DNA of 64,000 nucleotides, from positions 62,001 to 126,000 of the forward strand of contig JAFZPM010000032.1 in the NCBI GenBank assembly GCA_017550335.1. The letters are read 5' to 3'. A model generated the notes under the pieces. The model was not told the origin of the DNA and did no database searches. It saw only the letters and a list, made by a program, of their open reading frames with translations. This document shows positions 45,721 to 55,443 of the stretch, piece by piece. Positions within the stretch are counted from its first letter, which is position 1, and the number at the start of each line of letters is the position of its first letter. The translations under genes were made by a program, and so were the position numbers. The DNA comes from Paludibacteraceae bacterium. Its GTDB lineage: Bacteria > Bacteroidota > Bacteroidia > Bacteroidales > Paludibacteraceae.

Positions 45721-47604
45721 CTACTCTACCGTCACGGACTTCGCAAGGTTCCTTGGCTGGTCAACATCCAAGCCTTTCGCCACAGCCACGTAATAGCTGA
45801 TCATCTGCAAAGGTATCACGCTGAGCAACGGTGCCAGACAAGCCAATGTGGATGGCACTTCCACCACATCGTCCACCATCTTGCTCACATGGTCGTCTCC
45901 CTCCGTCACCACGGCGATGATGTGGCCCTTGCGGGAAATCACCTCCTGCATGTTGCTGATGATCTTCGAGTATAACTGATGGTGTGTGGCGATGAAGACC
46001 ACTGGCATCTCACTGTCCACCAAGGCGATCGGTCCATGCTTCATCTCCGCCGCAGGGTAACCCTCCGCATGGATGTAGGAGATCTCCTTCAACTTCAGCG
46101 CACCCTCCAAAGCCACCGGATAATTGTATCCACGACCTAAGTAGAGGAAGTTGCGGGCGAAGGTGAAACGGGACGCCATGCGCTCGATCTTATCGCTCTG
46201 CTTCAATATCTTCTCCATCTTGTCTGGGATGCGAACCAACTCCTCCAAGGTCTCTTCGTACTCCTGCTGGGAAACGGTTCCCTTCGCCATGCCCAATGCC
46301 AAGGCGATCATCGTCAAGACAGTCACCTGTCCCGTGAAGGCCTTCGTGCTGGCCACACCGATCTCCGGTCCGACGTGGATGTAGACTCCCGTGTCGGTGT
46401 TGCGGGCGATGCTACTACCTACCGCATTCACCACACCGAAGACCAAAGCGCCCTGCGAACGGGCCAACTCGATGGCCGCCAACGTGTCCGCCGTCTCTCC
46501 GCTCTGGCTGATGGCCAAGACTACGTCGTCATGCTCGATGACCGGCTCGCTGTACCTGAACTCGCTGGCGTAGGCCACCTCGACAGGGATGCGGCAGAAA
46601 TGCTCGATCAACTGCTTACCGATCAAGCCCGCATGCCATGAAGTACCGCAGCTCACGATGATGATACGACGCGCGCGGAGCAACTCACGACGGTGCTCCG
46701 TCACCGCACTCAACACGACGGACAAATGTCCATCCTCACTATATGGGTTATTGATGACACGGCCGCACATGCAATCACGCAGGACTGCCGGCTGGTCAAA
46801 TATCTCCTTCAACATGAAATGAGGGAACCCGCCCTTGTCCAACATGGACAAATCCAAGTCTACTTCCTTCACCTCCATATCGGCCTGCTCGCCTGTCAGC
46901 TTCCTCACGATCAACTCCTTGCCTCTCTCGCAGACTACCATCTCCTCGTCGTTCAGGTATACCATCTGCTTGGTGTACAAAGCGATCGGACTCGCATCGC
47001 TGGCGATGAAGAACTCGCTGTTGTCTGGCACGACGCCCACCACCATCGGACTACTCTTGCGGGCAGCCACCAATTGTTCAGGGTGACGACGGTCGATGAC
47101 GCATATCGCATAGGCACCGATCACCTTGGTCAACGCCTTGCGCACGCTCGTGGCCAGGTCCTCGTTGCTCACGTTCATCGTGTACTCAATCAGTTGTACC
47201 AACACCTCCGTGTCCGTCTGGCTCTTGAAGACGAAGCCCTTCGCCTCCAACTGCGTGCGGAGCGCCACGTAGTTCTCGATGATACCATTGTGCACCAACG
47301 TCAGGTTACCGCTCTGGGATACGTGTGGATGGGCGTTCACTTCACTCGGCGCACCATGCGTCGCCCAACGCGTGTGGGCGATACCCAACGTACCGGAAAC
47401 GTTCTGCTTATCCGCAATCGCCTCCAAATCAGACACTTTACCCTTGGCCTTGTAGATAGCCAATCCTTTAGGCTTGCCCTTGGAATCTTCGTTGATCAAT
47501 GCGCATCCAGCACTGTCGTATCCTCTATATTCCAGCCTATGCAAACCGTCCATCAAAATCGGATAGGCATCCCTTGTTCCAATATATCCTACAATTCCAC
47601 ACAT
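45721..47604 (-). CDS. glmS: Glucosamine-fructose-6-phosphate aminotransferase (isomerising)
   Basis: 627 residues. Class II amidotransferase with Cys2 (MCGIVGYIG) and THTRWATHG-like substrate loop (IAHTRWATHG), then two SIS domains (SCGTSWHAGLIGKQL, then LGRGYNYPVALEGALKLKEISY). It makes glucosamine-6-phosphate for peptidoglycan and LPS. The terminal residues DQPRNLAKSVTVE match the conserved end. No glmS ribozyme fold is seen upstream, and 47605-47903 contains no gene. Confidence 0.97.
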   Translation of the reverse strand: MCGIVGYIGTRDAYPILMDGLHRLEYRGYDSAGCALINEDSKGKPKGLAIYKAKGKVSDLEAIADKQNVSGTLGIAHTRWATHGAPSEVNAHPHVSQSGNLTLVHNGIIENYVALRTQLEAKGFVFKSQTDTEVLVQLIEYTMNVSNEDLATSVRKALTKVIGAYAICVIDRRHPEQLVAARKSSPMVVGVVPDNSEFFIASDASPIALYTKQMVYLNDEEMVVCERGKELIVRKLTGEQADMEVKEVDLDLSMLDKGGFPHFMLKEIFDQPAVLRDCMCGRVINNPYSEDGHLSVVLSAVTEHRRELLRARRIIIVSCGTSWHAGLIGKQLIEHFCRIPVEVAYASEFRYSEPVIEHDDVVLAISQSGETADTLAAIELARSQGALVFGVVNAVGSSIARNTDTGVYIHVGPEIGVASTKAFTGQVTVLTMIALALGMAKGTVSQQEYEETLEELVRIPDKMEKILKQSDKIERMASRFTFARNFLYLGRGYNYPVALEGALKLKEISYIHAEGYPAAEMKHGPIALVDSEMPVVFIATHHQLYSKIISNMQEVISRKGHIIAVVTEGDDHVSKMVDDVVEVPSTLACLAPLLSVIPLQMISYYVAVAKGLDVDQPRNLAKSVTVE

Positions 47605-47903
47605 AATCGATGCTATTTAATTCTAATTATTAATTCAACAAACAGTGTCCACCATAAACTAAGAAAACCCACCAGCGGTCTCAATCAGAAGGCAGCCGAT
47701 GGATTGATCCAAAAGACTCTCCAATCATCGTTTATCTGACAATAAACACCAAAATCTTCGCAAAATAAATCATTTTGAAAGCATTTTGCAATTAAAATCG
47801 GAAAAAAGTTAATGTACAAACAAAAATTTTTCACAAACGACACCCTAACGAAATGCTAAATATTTGATTAATATTTAGTTAGGTCAATCGGCAGAAAATC
47901 CTT

Positions 47904-48548
47904 TCATTCGAATCTTTTAGGGATGCGACGTACCATATCCAGATCGTCTATCTCCCCATCCATTTTCATCTTTTTTATTTCCAACGACTTATAGCCCTTC
48001 TTGCGCATAGCCTTTTCTATCCAAGGCTCAACGGGGCATTTGTCCTCCCAAAGCCCAACCCCTGCGTTACGGGCAGTGAGTTGCAGGGAATCCATCGTCG
48101 GATCATTGTTATAATGGGTATAGTGCCACGCATAGCCGGCTCGCACCATCTCATGGCTCATCTCCCGTCCGTCCGGCAGATAGGTGAACACCAGGAGGCG
48201 ATCGTACGAATCAATGTCCAAGATATCGACGGTGACCTGCTTCTTCCATATCAGGGAGTCTAAGTAGTGCCTGCTCTTCCGGCTGAAATCCTGCCCGGAC
48301 TCCGGCGCATCGATGGCATACATGCGGACCCGCCTCGGTTGTTGCTCTCCCTCCAGAAGGATCTCGTAGGTGTCTCCGTCACATACCTTGACCACCTTGC
48401 CCGCACGACGACCCTTCAGTTCCGTCGAAACCGTCAAGCTGTCTTGTCCCTCTCCCTGCGTTTGCCCAGACTCCTTCGTGCCCGGCGTACAAGCAAAGAT
48501 GGACAGAGCCATGGTGAGGCATGCGATATATTTATTCAAAATAGACAT
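47904..48548 (-). CDS. Thermonuclease (SNase) domain lipoprotein
   Basis: 214 residues. Lipoprotein signal ending SIFAC (Cys20), then a staphylococcal-nuclease domain: VCDGDTYEI, RVRMYAIDAPESGQ (catalytic-type Arg and Asp) and SYDRLLVFTYLPDG, ending in the conserved GLWE. Probably an outer-membrane-anchored nuclease involved in nucleic-acid scavenging. The C-terminal 40 residues are basic and unrelated to SNase. A heptamer repeat block separates it from mtaB. Confidence 0.88.
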   Translation of the reverse strand: MSILNKYIACLTMALSIFACTPGTKESGQTQGEGQDSLTVSTELKGRRAGKVVKVCDGDTYEILLEGEQQPRRVRMYAIDAPESGQDFSRKSRHYLDSLIWKKQVTVDILDIDSYDRLLVFTYLPDGREMSHEMVRAGYAWHYTHYNNDPTMDSLQLTARNAGVGLWEDKCPVEPWIEKAMRKKGYKSLEIKKMKMDGEIDDLDMVRRIPKRFE

Positions 48549-48560
48549 TAGACCTTATCC

Positions 48561-48592
48561 AACTCTTAACTCTTAACTCTTAATTCTTAATT
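48561..48592. repeat. Heptamer tandem repeat (TTAACTC type)
   Basis: Near-perfect repeats of TTAACTC/TTAATTC occupy the mtaB-SNase junction, and the last mtaB codons and stop are formed from the repeat. The same unit recurs at 63449-63485. Confidence 0.7.
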
Positions 48593-49902
48593 GTCATCGC
48601 AGTTCCGTCCACATTCAGCTCCCCCAACACCACTTCCGTCACGCAATTCACCAAAGCCTTATCGTAAGGGCGTTCCACCACCAAATAGTTCTCCGAGAAT
48701 CCATGCATCAGGCCAGCCGTACGTTTCTCCTCCCACAAGACATGGGCGGTCTTGCCCACCTGCGAGCGGTAGAAGGCGAGCCGTTTCTCCTCAGAGAGCG
48801 CATGGAGCAATTCGCTGCGGCGCTTTTTCTCTTCAGGCCGTACCCTACCCGCGATCTTCAGCGCCTGCGTGTTCGGGCGCTCCGAGTAGGAGAAGACGTG
48901 CAGTTGGGTAACATCCAACGATTGCAGGAACTCGTATGAGGAGTTGAAATAGGCCTCCGTCTCACCATTGGTTCCGACGATCACGTCCACCCCGATGAAA
49001 GCGTCCGGCATCAGGGCTTTCACCTTCCGGATCTTCTCCGCGAAGAGGCTACGCTCGTAGTGGCGCTTCATGAGGTGCAGCACCTCGTCGCATCCAGACT
49101 GCAAAGGAATGTGGAAATGAGGCAGGAAACGTTTAGAACGGGCCGTGAACTCGATGATCTCGTCCGTCAGAAGGTCCGGCTCGATGGAGGAGATGCGGTA
49201 ACGCTCGACGCCCTCCACACCGTCCAAAGCACGGATCAGGTCGAGGAAGGTCTCGCCCGTCGTCTTGCCGAAGTCACCGATGTTGACGCCAGAGATCACA
49301 ATCTCCTTGGCCCCCTCACGGGCCGCCGCCTCCGCTTGTGCGATCGTCTCCGCAATGCTTCCGTTACGGCTCTTGCCACGGGCGATAGGCACCGTGCAAT
49401 AGGAGCAGAAATTGTCACAGCCGTCCTGCACCTTCAGCCAATAGCGGGTGCGGTCTCCCCTCGTGCAGGAGGGAGAGAAGGTGGTGATTTCGCTCCGTTT
49501 TGTATGGCAGACCTGAGGTTCCGCCTTCTTTTCCAGATTATCGAGATGACGGATAATATCAAACTTATCCTGTGCGCCAAGCACGAGGTCCACCCCTTCG
49601 ATCTTGGCGACCGCCTCGGGCTGCAACTGTGCGTAACAGCCCGTCACGATGATGTAGGCCCCCGGATGCTTCGTGATCATCTGCTTGATCGCCTGACGAT
49701 CCTTGCGGTCCGCCACCTCGGTCACGGAACAGGTGTTGATGACGCACACATCCGCCACCTCGTCCCTGCCCGCCTTGCGGAAACCATGCTCAAGCAACAT
49801 CTTGCCGATCGTGGTCGTCTCCGCAAAATTCAGTTTGCAGCCAAGCGTGTGGAAAGCCACCTTTTTATCCTTGAATATTGATTCGTCTATCATGCCAATC
49901 AA
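48580..49902 (-). CDS. mtaB: tRNA t6A37 methylthiotransferase MtaB
   Basis: 440 residues from the first of two possible ATGs (49902 or 49893; MIDESIFKDKKVAF starts at the latter). N-terminal UPF0004 domain with TLGCKLNFAET and VINTCSVTEVADRK, radical-SAM motif CDNFCSYC, and a C-terminal TRAM domain. It adds a methylthio group to t6A37 in tRNA. A -33/-7 promoter lies about 100 bp upstream. Confidence 0.94.
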   Translation of the reverse strand: MIGMIDESIFKDKKVAFHTLGCKLNFAETTTIGKMLLEHGFRKAGRDEVADVCVINTCSVTEVADRKDRQAIKQMITKHPGAYIIVTGCYAQLQPEAVAKIEGVDLVLGAQDKFDIIRHLDNLEKKAEPQVCHTKRSEITTFSPSCTRGDRTRYWLKVQDGCDNFCSYCTVPIARGKSRNGSIAETIAQAEAAAREGAKEIVISGVNIGDFGKTTGETFLDLIRALDGVEGVERYRISSIEPDLLTDEIIEFTARSKRFLPHFHIPLQSGCDEVLHLMKRHYERSLFAEKIRKVKALMPDAFIGVDVIVGTNGETEAYFNSSYEFLQSLDVTQLHVFSYSERPNTQALKIAGRVRPEEKKRRSELLHALSEEKRLAFYRSQVGKTAHVLWEEKRTAGLMHGFSENYLVVERPYDKALVNCVTEVVLGELNVDGTAMTIKN

Positions 49903-50000
49903 CTAAAAATAAGTTTGAGACCCCATAAAAACAAAGAAGGATGTCATCCCGACATCCCATCTCTTAAAACCTTAAATCTAATACCATGAAAAACACAGTG

Positions 50001-50032
50001 CAAATGTACTGTCATTTTTTATGTTATGCAAC
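50001..50032 (-). promoter_or_regulatory. Promoter of mtaB
   Basis: Minus-strand TACATTTG (50001-50008) with GTTG (50029-50032) 20 bp upstream, matching -7 fully and -33 at 3 of 4. Confidence 0.55.
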
Positions 50033-50110
50033 ATAATTATAAAATATTTTTCAACTTTAACTTTCTTTAAAAGAAAGAGGCATCCGTGAAAAATATTTTA
50101 ACACAATATG

Positions 50111-51355
50111 TCAAGCCACAAGGTTTCTAATCCTCTGAATCAGAGTAGGATGCGAATAATGGAAGAAGACATACGCCTTATGCGGATTAAGGTTGCTGAG
50201 CGTGCTGACGGAGAGCTTCTTCAACGCTTCGCCCAACTCCTCGCCCAGACCGTTCTCCTTGGCGAAACTGTCCGCTTGGAACTCATTCCTCCTGGATATA
50301 ACGTTCAGTCCCACGCCCAACAAAGTGGAGATAGGTGTATAGAGTATGCCGAACACGATCACACCGAGATGGAAGGATGGGTATTGGCTACCCAACGCCT
50401 CCGCCAGATGTACATTGCCCGTCTCCGGAGTGCCTAACGCCAAGGATAGGAGGAAGAGCATGAAACCTGTGTTGAGGATCGATATCAGCAACATCAGCAA
50501 GGTATGTTTATGCTTGTAATGGCCTATTTCATGCGCCAAGACCGCCACGATCTCCTCGGTGTTGAGCGTGTTCATCAACGTGTCGTAGAGCACGATACGT
50601 TTCTTCGAGCCCAAGCCCGTGAAGTAGGCGTTCGCCTTGGTCGACCGTTTCGAGCCGTCGATCACATAGAGGTCATCCAGCCCGAAATCCACCTTTTTGC
50701 AGAACTCCTGGATGGCGGTACGCAGCTCTCCATCTTCCAGAGGAGTCTGTTTGTTGAAGAGCGGCACGATCAGGTTGGAGTAGAACATCAGCATGAAGAT
50801 GGAGATGCCGGACATCACCGCCCAAGCGATCAGCCAGAAGTAGGCGCCCGTCTCGTTGTAGATGAGCATGAGCAACGCCAACACACCGCCACCGAGCAAC
50901 ACGGTGAGCAACCAGCCCTTCACCGTATCCGCGGCGAAAAGGGCAGGCGTCATCTTATTGAAGCCGAAACGCTCCTCGATCTTGAAGGTATGGTAAATAC
51001 CGAAAGGGATGTTCAGCACTTCGTTGGCGAAATAGAGGATGCCGAAGAAAATCAGCGCGATCACGATGGAGTTCTCCGAAAAGCCCCGCGCGATGTTGTC
51101 CACAAAGGCGAAACCGAAGAGGAAGAACATCAGCATCATGACGACGAAGGAGAAGAGTCCGGAGACCATGCCGAACTTCTTATTGGCCAGGAAATATTGT
51201 TGCTGCTTCTTGTACGCCTCCGCATCGTAAAGGTCTTTCACCTCGTCAGGAAGCGCCTCGCTCACCTGGCTATTGTTCAGGTAATCCAAGTACCACTCCA
51301 AGGCGAAGTCGAGCACCAGGATGGCTATGATAATCCAAAATAATGTCGTGTACAT
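50111..51355 (-). CDS. M48 family metallopeptidase (Ste24/CAAX-type)
   Basis: 414 residues with several membrane segments and the zinc site HEIGHYKHKH (HExxH) plus the downstream Glu in EFQADSFAKE. This matches CAAX prenyl protease 1-type membrane proteases, which in bacteria take part in quality control of membrane proteins. The start is 18 bp after the RlmI-like gene stop, so the two form an operon. Confidence 0.92.
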   Translation of the reverse strand: MYTTLFWIIIAILVLDFALEWYLDYLNNSQVSEALPDEVKDLYDAEAYKKQQQYFLANKKFGMVSGLFSFVVMMLMFFLFGFAFVDNIARGFSENSIVIALIFFGILYFANEVLNIPFGIYHTFKIEERFGFNKMTPALFAADTVKGWLLTVLLGGGVLALLMLIYNETGAYFWLIAWAVMSGISIFMLMFYSNLIVPLFNKQTPLEDGELRTAIQEFCKKVDFGLDDLYVIDGSKRSTKANAYFTGLGSKKRIVLYDTLMNTLNTEEIVAVLAHEIGHYKHKHTLLMLLISILNTGFMLFLLSLALGTPETGNVHLAEALGSQYPSFHLGVIVFGILYTPISTLLGVGLNVISRRNEFQADSFAKENGLGEELGEALKKLSVSTLSNLNPHKAYVFFHYSHPTLIQRIRNLVA

Positions 51356-51373
51356 GGTATTAGGGAAGAAAAT

Positions 51374-52564
51374 TTATTCTACATAGAGCACCAGTCCCTT
51401 GAGGTATTCCCCTTCAGGATGGTAGATGTTAATCGGGTGGTCCGCCGGTTGCGTCAGCTGATGCAGGATACGGACGTTGCGCCCGCTAATGGCCGCCGCA
51501 CTGAAGACGGCGAGGCGGAACTGCTCCTTGTTCACCGCCTGCGAGCAGGAGAAGGTGAAGAGCACCCCACCCTTTTTGATCTTTTCGAACGCCTTCGCAT
51601 TGAGCTTCTTATAGCCCTGGAGCGCATTGCGCAACACCTCCCTGTGCTTGGCGAAGGCAGGCGGATCCAAGACGATCAGGTCATACTTGTCCTTCTCCAT
51701 GTCATCCAGGAACTTGAAGGCGTCTGTGGCGAAAGCCTCGTGACGGGGATCCCCCGGGAAATTCAGTTCGACATTCTTGTTCGTCAGGTCGATCGCCTTG
51801 GCGGAACTGTCCACGGAGTGCACCAGACGGGCGCCCCCACGCATCGCGTAGAACGAGAAGCCGCCCGTATAGCAGAACATGTTCAGCACGTTGCGGTCCT
51901 TCGCATATTTCTCCAACAGAGAACGGTTCTCACGCTGGTCCACGAAGAAACCCGTCTTCTGTCCGCGCAGCCAGTCCACATGGAACTTGAGGCCATACTC
52001 CATGGCGAGGCATTGGTCGTCGCACTCACCGATGAGGTAACCATTCTCGGAATCGACGTTCGCCTTGAACGGCAAGGTGGTCTCAGACTTGTAATAGACG
52101 TTCTCCACACGACCCTCCATCACCTTGACGATGGCCTGTGCCAGCTCCATCCGCACCGTATGCATACCGACGGAATGTGCCTGAAGCACAGCGGTCGGAC
52201 CATAGACGTCCACCACGAGACCCGGCAGGCAGTCACCCTCACCATGCACCAAACGATAGGTGTTGTTGAAAGTGTTGTCGACCAATCCCAAGCGTTTCCT
52301 GAGCAGGAAAGCCTCGGAGATACGTTTCTCCCAGAACGCCTGGTCAGGATGTTCCCCCTCGAAGGAGAGGATACGCACAGCGATGGAGCCCACCTGGTAG
52401 TGACCAGTGGCGAGATATTCGTTGCCGGAGCTATAGACATCCACCACATCCCCCTCTTTCGGATTGCCCGTAACACGTTGGATGGCACCCGAGAAGACCC
52501 AAGGGTGGAAACGGAGAAGGGAATCCTCCTTCTTTGGCTTAAGAAATATTTTTGCGAAATCCAT
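51374..52564 (-). CDS. RlmI-type rRNA cytosine methyltransferase
   Basis: 396 residues. N-terminal PUA domain (HPWVFSGAIQRVTG), an RlmI-type linker (GQKTGFFVDQRENR), SAM-binding NMFCYTGGFSFYAMRGG and catalytic LDPPAFAKH. Closest in organisation to RlmI/RlmK of 23S rRNA. Exact target base cannot be fixed. A -7 element lies 84 bp upstream at 52648-52655. Confidence 0.92.
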   Translation of the reverse strand: MDFAKIFLKPKKEDSLLRFHPWVFSGAIQRVTGNPKEGDVVDVYSSGNEYLATGHYQVGSIAVRILSFEGEHPDQAFWEKRISEAFLLRKRLGLVDNTFNNTYRLVHGEGDCLPGLVVDVYGPTAVLQAHSVGMHTVRMELAQAIVKVMEGRVENVYYKSETTLPFKANVDSENGYLIGECDDQCLAMEYGLKFHVDWLRGQKTGFFVDQRENRSLLEKYAKDRNVLNMFCYTGGFSFYAMRGGARLVHSVDSSAKAIDLTNKNVELNFPGDPRHEAFATDAFKFLDDMEKDKYDLIVLDPPAFAKHREVLRNALQGYKKLNAKAFEKIKKGGVLFTFSCSQAVNKEQFRLAVFSAAAISGRNVRILHQLTQPADHPINIYHPEGEYLKGLVLYVE

Positions 52565-52647
52565 CTATCAAGAATTATTGGCGGCATCAAAACCCGCCCT
52601 GTTTTACTCTTTTGTCACACGGCGGATGCTCAGGACCCACCTTTATG

Positions 52648-52655
52648 CAAAGGTA
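52648..52655 (-). promoter_or_regulatory. -7 element of the RlmI-M48 operon
   Basis: Minus-strand TACCTTTG, a full TAnnTTTG, in the 132-bp gap between pth and the methyltransferase gene. Confidence 0.5.
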
Positions 52656-52696
52656 AGAAAAAAAGCGAAACGAGAAGTCATCCGCGAGGGAGTTCC

Positions 52697-53263
52697 TCAC
52701 TTGTTATTGAACTGATTCATGGTATTTTGCAAGCCAGCGAGGCAAAAGCTCTTGATGATCTCGCCCGCGATGGCGATGCGTTCCTCCAAACGAGGCTTCT
52801 GTTCATCCGTCCATTCGCCCAGCACATACTCGATCTGCATGCCCTTCGGGAAATCGTTTCCGATGCCGAAGCGTAGCCTTGAATAGGCGTTCGTGCCGAT
52901 CATGGCCTCGATGCTTTTCAGTCCGTTATGGCCGCCCGCGCTACCATTCCCCTTCAAGCGCAGGGCGCCGAAAGGAAGGGAGAGGTCATCCACGATGATG
53001 AGCAGATGGTCCACGTCGATCTTCTCCTTGTCCAACCAATACCGGACAGCCCTACCGCTCTCGTTCATGTAGGTGTTAGGCTTGAGGAGGAAGAGTTCGG
53101 CGTTCTTGACGCGGCATGAGGCGGTCGCACCGTAGCGGTTGCCCGGGTCAAAAACAATATTGGACGCTTTAGCGAAAGCGTCCAATACCTTAAATCCTAT
53201 GTTATGGCGGGTTTCGGCGTATTCCTCGCCGATGTTACCCAGACCAACAACCAGATACTTCAT
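52697..53263 (-). CDS. pth: Peptidyl-tRNA hydrolase
   Basis: 188 residues with [19 protein letters not shown] (catalytic His near residue 20), [36 protein letters not shown] and [10 protein letters not shown]. It releases peptides from stalled peptidyl-tRNA. It follows the L25 gene by 8 bp, a common bacterial pairing. Confidence 0.96.
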   Translation of the reverse strand: MKYLVVGLGNIGEEYAETRHNIGFKVLDAFAKASNIVFDPGNRYGATASCRVKNAELFLLKPNTYMNESGRAVRYWLDKEKIDVDHLLIIVDDLSLPFGALRLKGNGSAGGHNGLKSIEAMIGTNAYSRLRFGIGNDFPKGMQIEYVLGEWTDEQKPRLEERIAIAGEIIKSFCLAGLQNTMNQFNNK

Positions 53264-53271
53264 AAGATCGA

Positions 53272-53832
53272 TTAACCGTTATTCCTAGAAGAACGTGTAG
53301 CCTTAACAGCAACGACAACGTTCACCTTACCGCTAAGGATAGTCAAGTTATCGAATGAAAGATCACGTACCTGGATAGTCTTGCCAAGACCCAAGTTCTC
53401 AACGTTAACAGTCAAGAATTCAGGGATATTGTTGTAGAGGCCAGACACCTTCAAAGTACGCATCTCTTGGCTCAACTTACCACCGAGGCGAACACCTTCA
53501 GCCAAACCTTGAACCTTAACAGGAACGTTCATCACAATTGGCTTGTCATCAACAACCTGCAAGAAGTCGATGTGCAAGATTTTGTCGTTTACTGGGTGGA
53601 ATTGGATCTCCTTCAAGATAGCCTTGCAAGACTTTCCGTCGATATCCAAATTTACGAGGAAGATATCTGGGGAATAGATCAACTTGCGGACATCCTCAGT
53701 CTTCACTTGGAAATTCTTGTTCTCGCCAGCGCCGTAGATAACGCATGGGATCATACCTGTAGCACGGAGTGCCTTAACCTCTTTCTTGCCAACTGCAGTT
53801 CTGTTGGCGCCTTTCAACTCAAAAGTTTTCAT
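53272..53832 (-). CDS. rplY: Ribosomal protein L25/general stress protein Ctc
   Basis: 186 residues, the long Ctc form: N-terminal 5S-rRNA-binding L25 domain ([22 protein letters not shown], then [14 protein letters not shown]) plus the C-terminal TL5 domain ending in [12 protein letters not shown]. Belongs to a two-gene operon with pth. Confidence 0.95.
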   Translation of the reverse strand: MKTFELKGANRTAVGKKEVKALRATGMIPCVIYGAGENKNFQVKTEDVRKLIYSPDIFLVNLDIDGKSCKAILKEIQFHPVNDKILHIDFLQVVDDKPIVMNVPVKVQGLAEGVRLGGKLSQEMRTLKVSGLYNNIPEFLTVNVENLGLGKTIQVRDLSFDNLTILSGKVNVVVAVKATRSSRNNG

Positions 53833-54028
53833 TTTGTGTTACTCAAAATTAAGTTATACATTCATTCGTAATGGCTTAATTCCCCATCACACTCCTCGGA
53901 TTGCACGAATCCTAAAAAGCACCGCGAATTTACAACATTTTTTTCTACGGGCAAAGGGGGAAACGCATTTTTTGCGTCGCGAGAGACAAAAGTGGTAAAT
54001 AGGCCAATCATGACGAGGCGAAGCCCTT

Positions 54029-54295
54029 TTATTTAAACAACTCTGAATGGCTACCGATACGTTCCACATATATGGCGTCAGTATCTATCCAAATTAGAAG
54101 AAAATCATTTCCCACATGGCATTCCATGCAATCCTTGTATTTCCCTGTCAGCATATGAGCCCGATAACGTGCGTCCAAGATTCCCCCAGAGGCCAAGGTG
54201 CTAAGTACCACGAATAAATCGTGCATTTTCGCAAGATCATTACGATACTTCTTAAGATCCTTCTTGGCCTTTGTGGAATAACGAACTTCTTTCAT
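54029..54295 (-). CDS. YafQ/RelE-type mRNA-interferase toxin
   Basis: 88 residues: KAKKDLKKYRND near the start, then ARYRAHMLTGKYKDCMECHVGNDFLL and the characteristic ending IYVERIGSHSELF. These match YafQ toxins, ribosome-dependent ribonucleases; the ending includes the Gly-Ser-His-Ser-Glu-Leu-Phe segment. Overlaps its antitoxin by 4 bp. Confidence 0.9.
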   Translation of the reverse strand: MKEVRYSTKAKKDLKKYRNDLAKMHDLFVVLSTLASGGILDARYRAHMLTGKYKDCMECHVGNDFLLIWIDTDAIYVERIGSHSELFK

Positions 54296-54549
54296 TCCGC
54301 CTCGTCGATGCTATTGAGAAAATTTTCGAAACTACTCATATTGAGCGTTCCTGCATGTTTGCCGCTTTTGGATTCTTCTATGGCCTGCACAGTCTCATCA
54401 TTGGGCGTGTTATACAACGCTTCAATCAAAAGGCTTTCCACATAGTTGTTCAAACTACGGTTGCATCGCTGTGCTTGTATTTTCAAATCAGCAAGGAGTT
54501 TTTCGCTTAGACGAAAAGCGGTCTGCTTTCTGACAATTACGGTTTCCAT
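54292..54549 (-). CDS. Ribbon-helix-helix antitoxin
   Basis: 85 residues from the ATG at 54549 (METVIVRKQTAFRLSEKLL). N-terminal RHH motif (TAFRLSEKLLADLKIQAQRC), then a toxin-binding tail ending FLNSIDEAE. A TTG at 54558 is in frame but lies inside the operator. It precedes the toxin in the usual order and represses the operon by binding the palindrome at 54556-54570. Confidence 0.85.
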   Translation of the reverse strand: METVIVRKQTAFRLSEKLLADLKIQAQRCNRSLNNYVESLLIEALYNTPNDETVQAIEESKSGKHAGTLNMSSFENFLNSIDEAE

Positions 54550-54555
54550 ATCATG

Positions 54556-54570
54556 CAAATATTATATTTG
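54556..54570. promoter_or_regulatory. Palindromic operator of the toxin-antitoxin operon
   Basis: CAAATAT-T-ATATTTG, perfect 7-bp arms around one central base, located 7 bp before the antitoxin ATG and downstream of the promoter. It is the expected place for autorepression by an RHH antitoxin. Confidence 0.6.
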
Positions 54571-54607
54571 TTATACAAGAGTTATATATGTGTTATATAT
54601 AATATTG

Positions 54608-54639
54608 CAAATATATAACATATTCATATTTTCATCAAA
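54608..54639 (-). promoter_or_regulatory. Promoter of the toxin-antitoxin operon
   Basis: Minus-strand TTTG (54636-54639), 20-bp spacing, TATATTTG (54608-54615): a full match to both consensus boxes. Confidence 0.7.
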
Positions 54640-54767
54640 CACAATTGATTATTTTTTGATTGATGGAACGGGCAAACACTTCCCTACTCCCACACACTTA
54701 AATAATGCTCTATGTTTGGGTCATTTATTTACGAAAAGAGACCACAAATCATTGAAATTGAATGATA

Positions 54768-55421
54768 TTACAAATTAATATGGAAGGACAGAAACAGGTG
54801 AACCCCCATATCCATACTCCGCAGTTTGCGTTTCTCCGTGCTCTTGGATTGGCTGTCATAGACATCCATCTCCCGGACATACTCCATCAGCGGGAAGCAG
54901 AATCCGACGCCTACCCTTCTGATGCGCACACCCAACTCGGGATTGAGGTAGAGACCCTTCAGTTTGTCTTGCCGCTCGAAATCCCTATGGAACCATTTGC
55001 CATCCGCTCGCTGATATAATTCGTAACCTTCACTATCGTGGTCTTTGAGACAAATGCCGGCACCCACCTTCAATCCGACATACGGAGAGACTTTGCGGTC
55101 GGAAAGGCTTAACCTGGCTTCCGCATAAATAGGCAAAGAGAGATGTGTGTAATCCAAATCGTTAAGCCGTTGCCTCAGTTCTATTCCTCCACCGTAATAG
55201 AGGTGTTCATTGCGTTGGACCCCGAAACCAAGCGCAAGTGTGTGGGAGAAGGTAATGTCTCTATCTTCATATACCCAAGTCTCGTACAAGGTGGGGCCCA
55301 ATGTGGCACGATCTATCTTCAGTTTGAATCCATTAGGAAAATATGCGTTCTCGTTCGGCTCTTCGGCAAAGAGATTCATTGCGGGAAAAACGGATAGGAA
55401 TATGATCAATAGTTTTCTCAT
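54768..55421 (-). CDS. Outer-membrane beta-barrel-like protein
   Basis: 217 residues, signal MRKLLIIFLSVFPAMNLFAE. Alternating beta segments (HLYYGGGIELRQRL; VSPYVGLKVGAGI; VGVGFCFPL) and a hydrophobic end (FLSFHINL) fit a small outer-membrane barrel. No named family. It lies 22 bp after the preceding gene and may be co-transcribed with it. Confidence 0.65.
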   Translation of the reverse strand: MRKLLIIFLSVFPAMNLFAEEPNENAYFPNGFKLKIDRATLGPTLYETWVYEDRDITFSHTLALGFGVQRNEHLYYGGGIELRQRLNDLDYTHLSLPIYAEARLSLSDRKVSPYVGLKVGAGICLKDHDSEGYELYQRADGKWFHRDFERQDKLKGLYLNPELGVRIRRVGVGFCFPLMEYVREMDVYDSQSKSTEKRKLRSMDMGVHLFLSFHINL

Positions 55422-55443
55422 CGTCTTAATTCAATCCATTTGA

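Noticed and set aside
46693..47739. 348-codon plus-strand ORF
   Set aside because: Antisense to glmS, whose amidotransferase and SIS motifs are complete; the antisense reading has no recognisable features.
47605..47903. glmS ribozyme or riboswitch upstream of glmS
   Set aside because: No helical arrangement of the glmS ribozyme could be seen, and this control is not typical of Bacteroidetes.
51419..52876. 485-codon plus-strand ORF
   Set aside because: Antisense shadow of the RlmI-like and pth genes; His/Arg-rich composition typical of reverse-strand readings.
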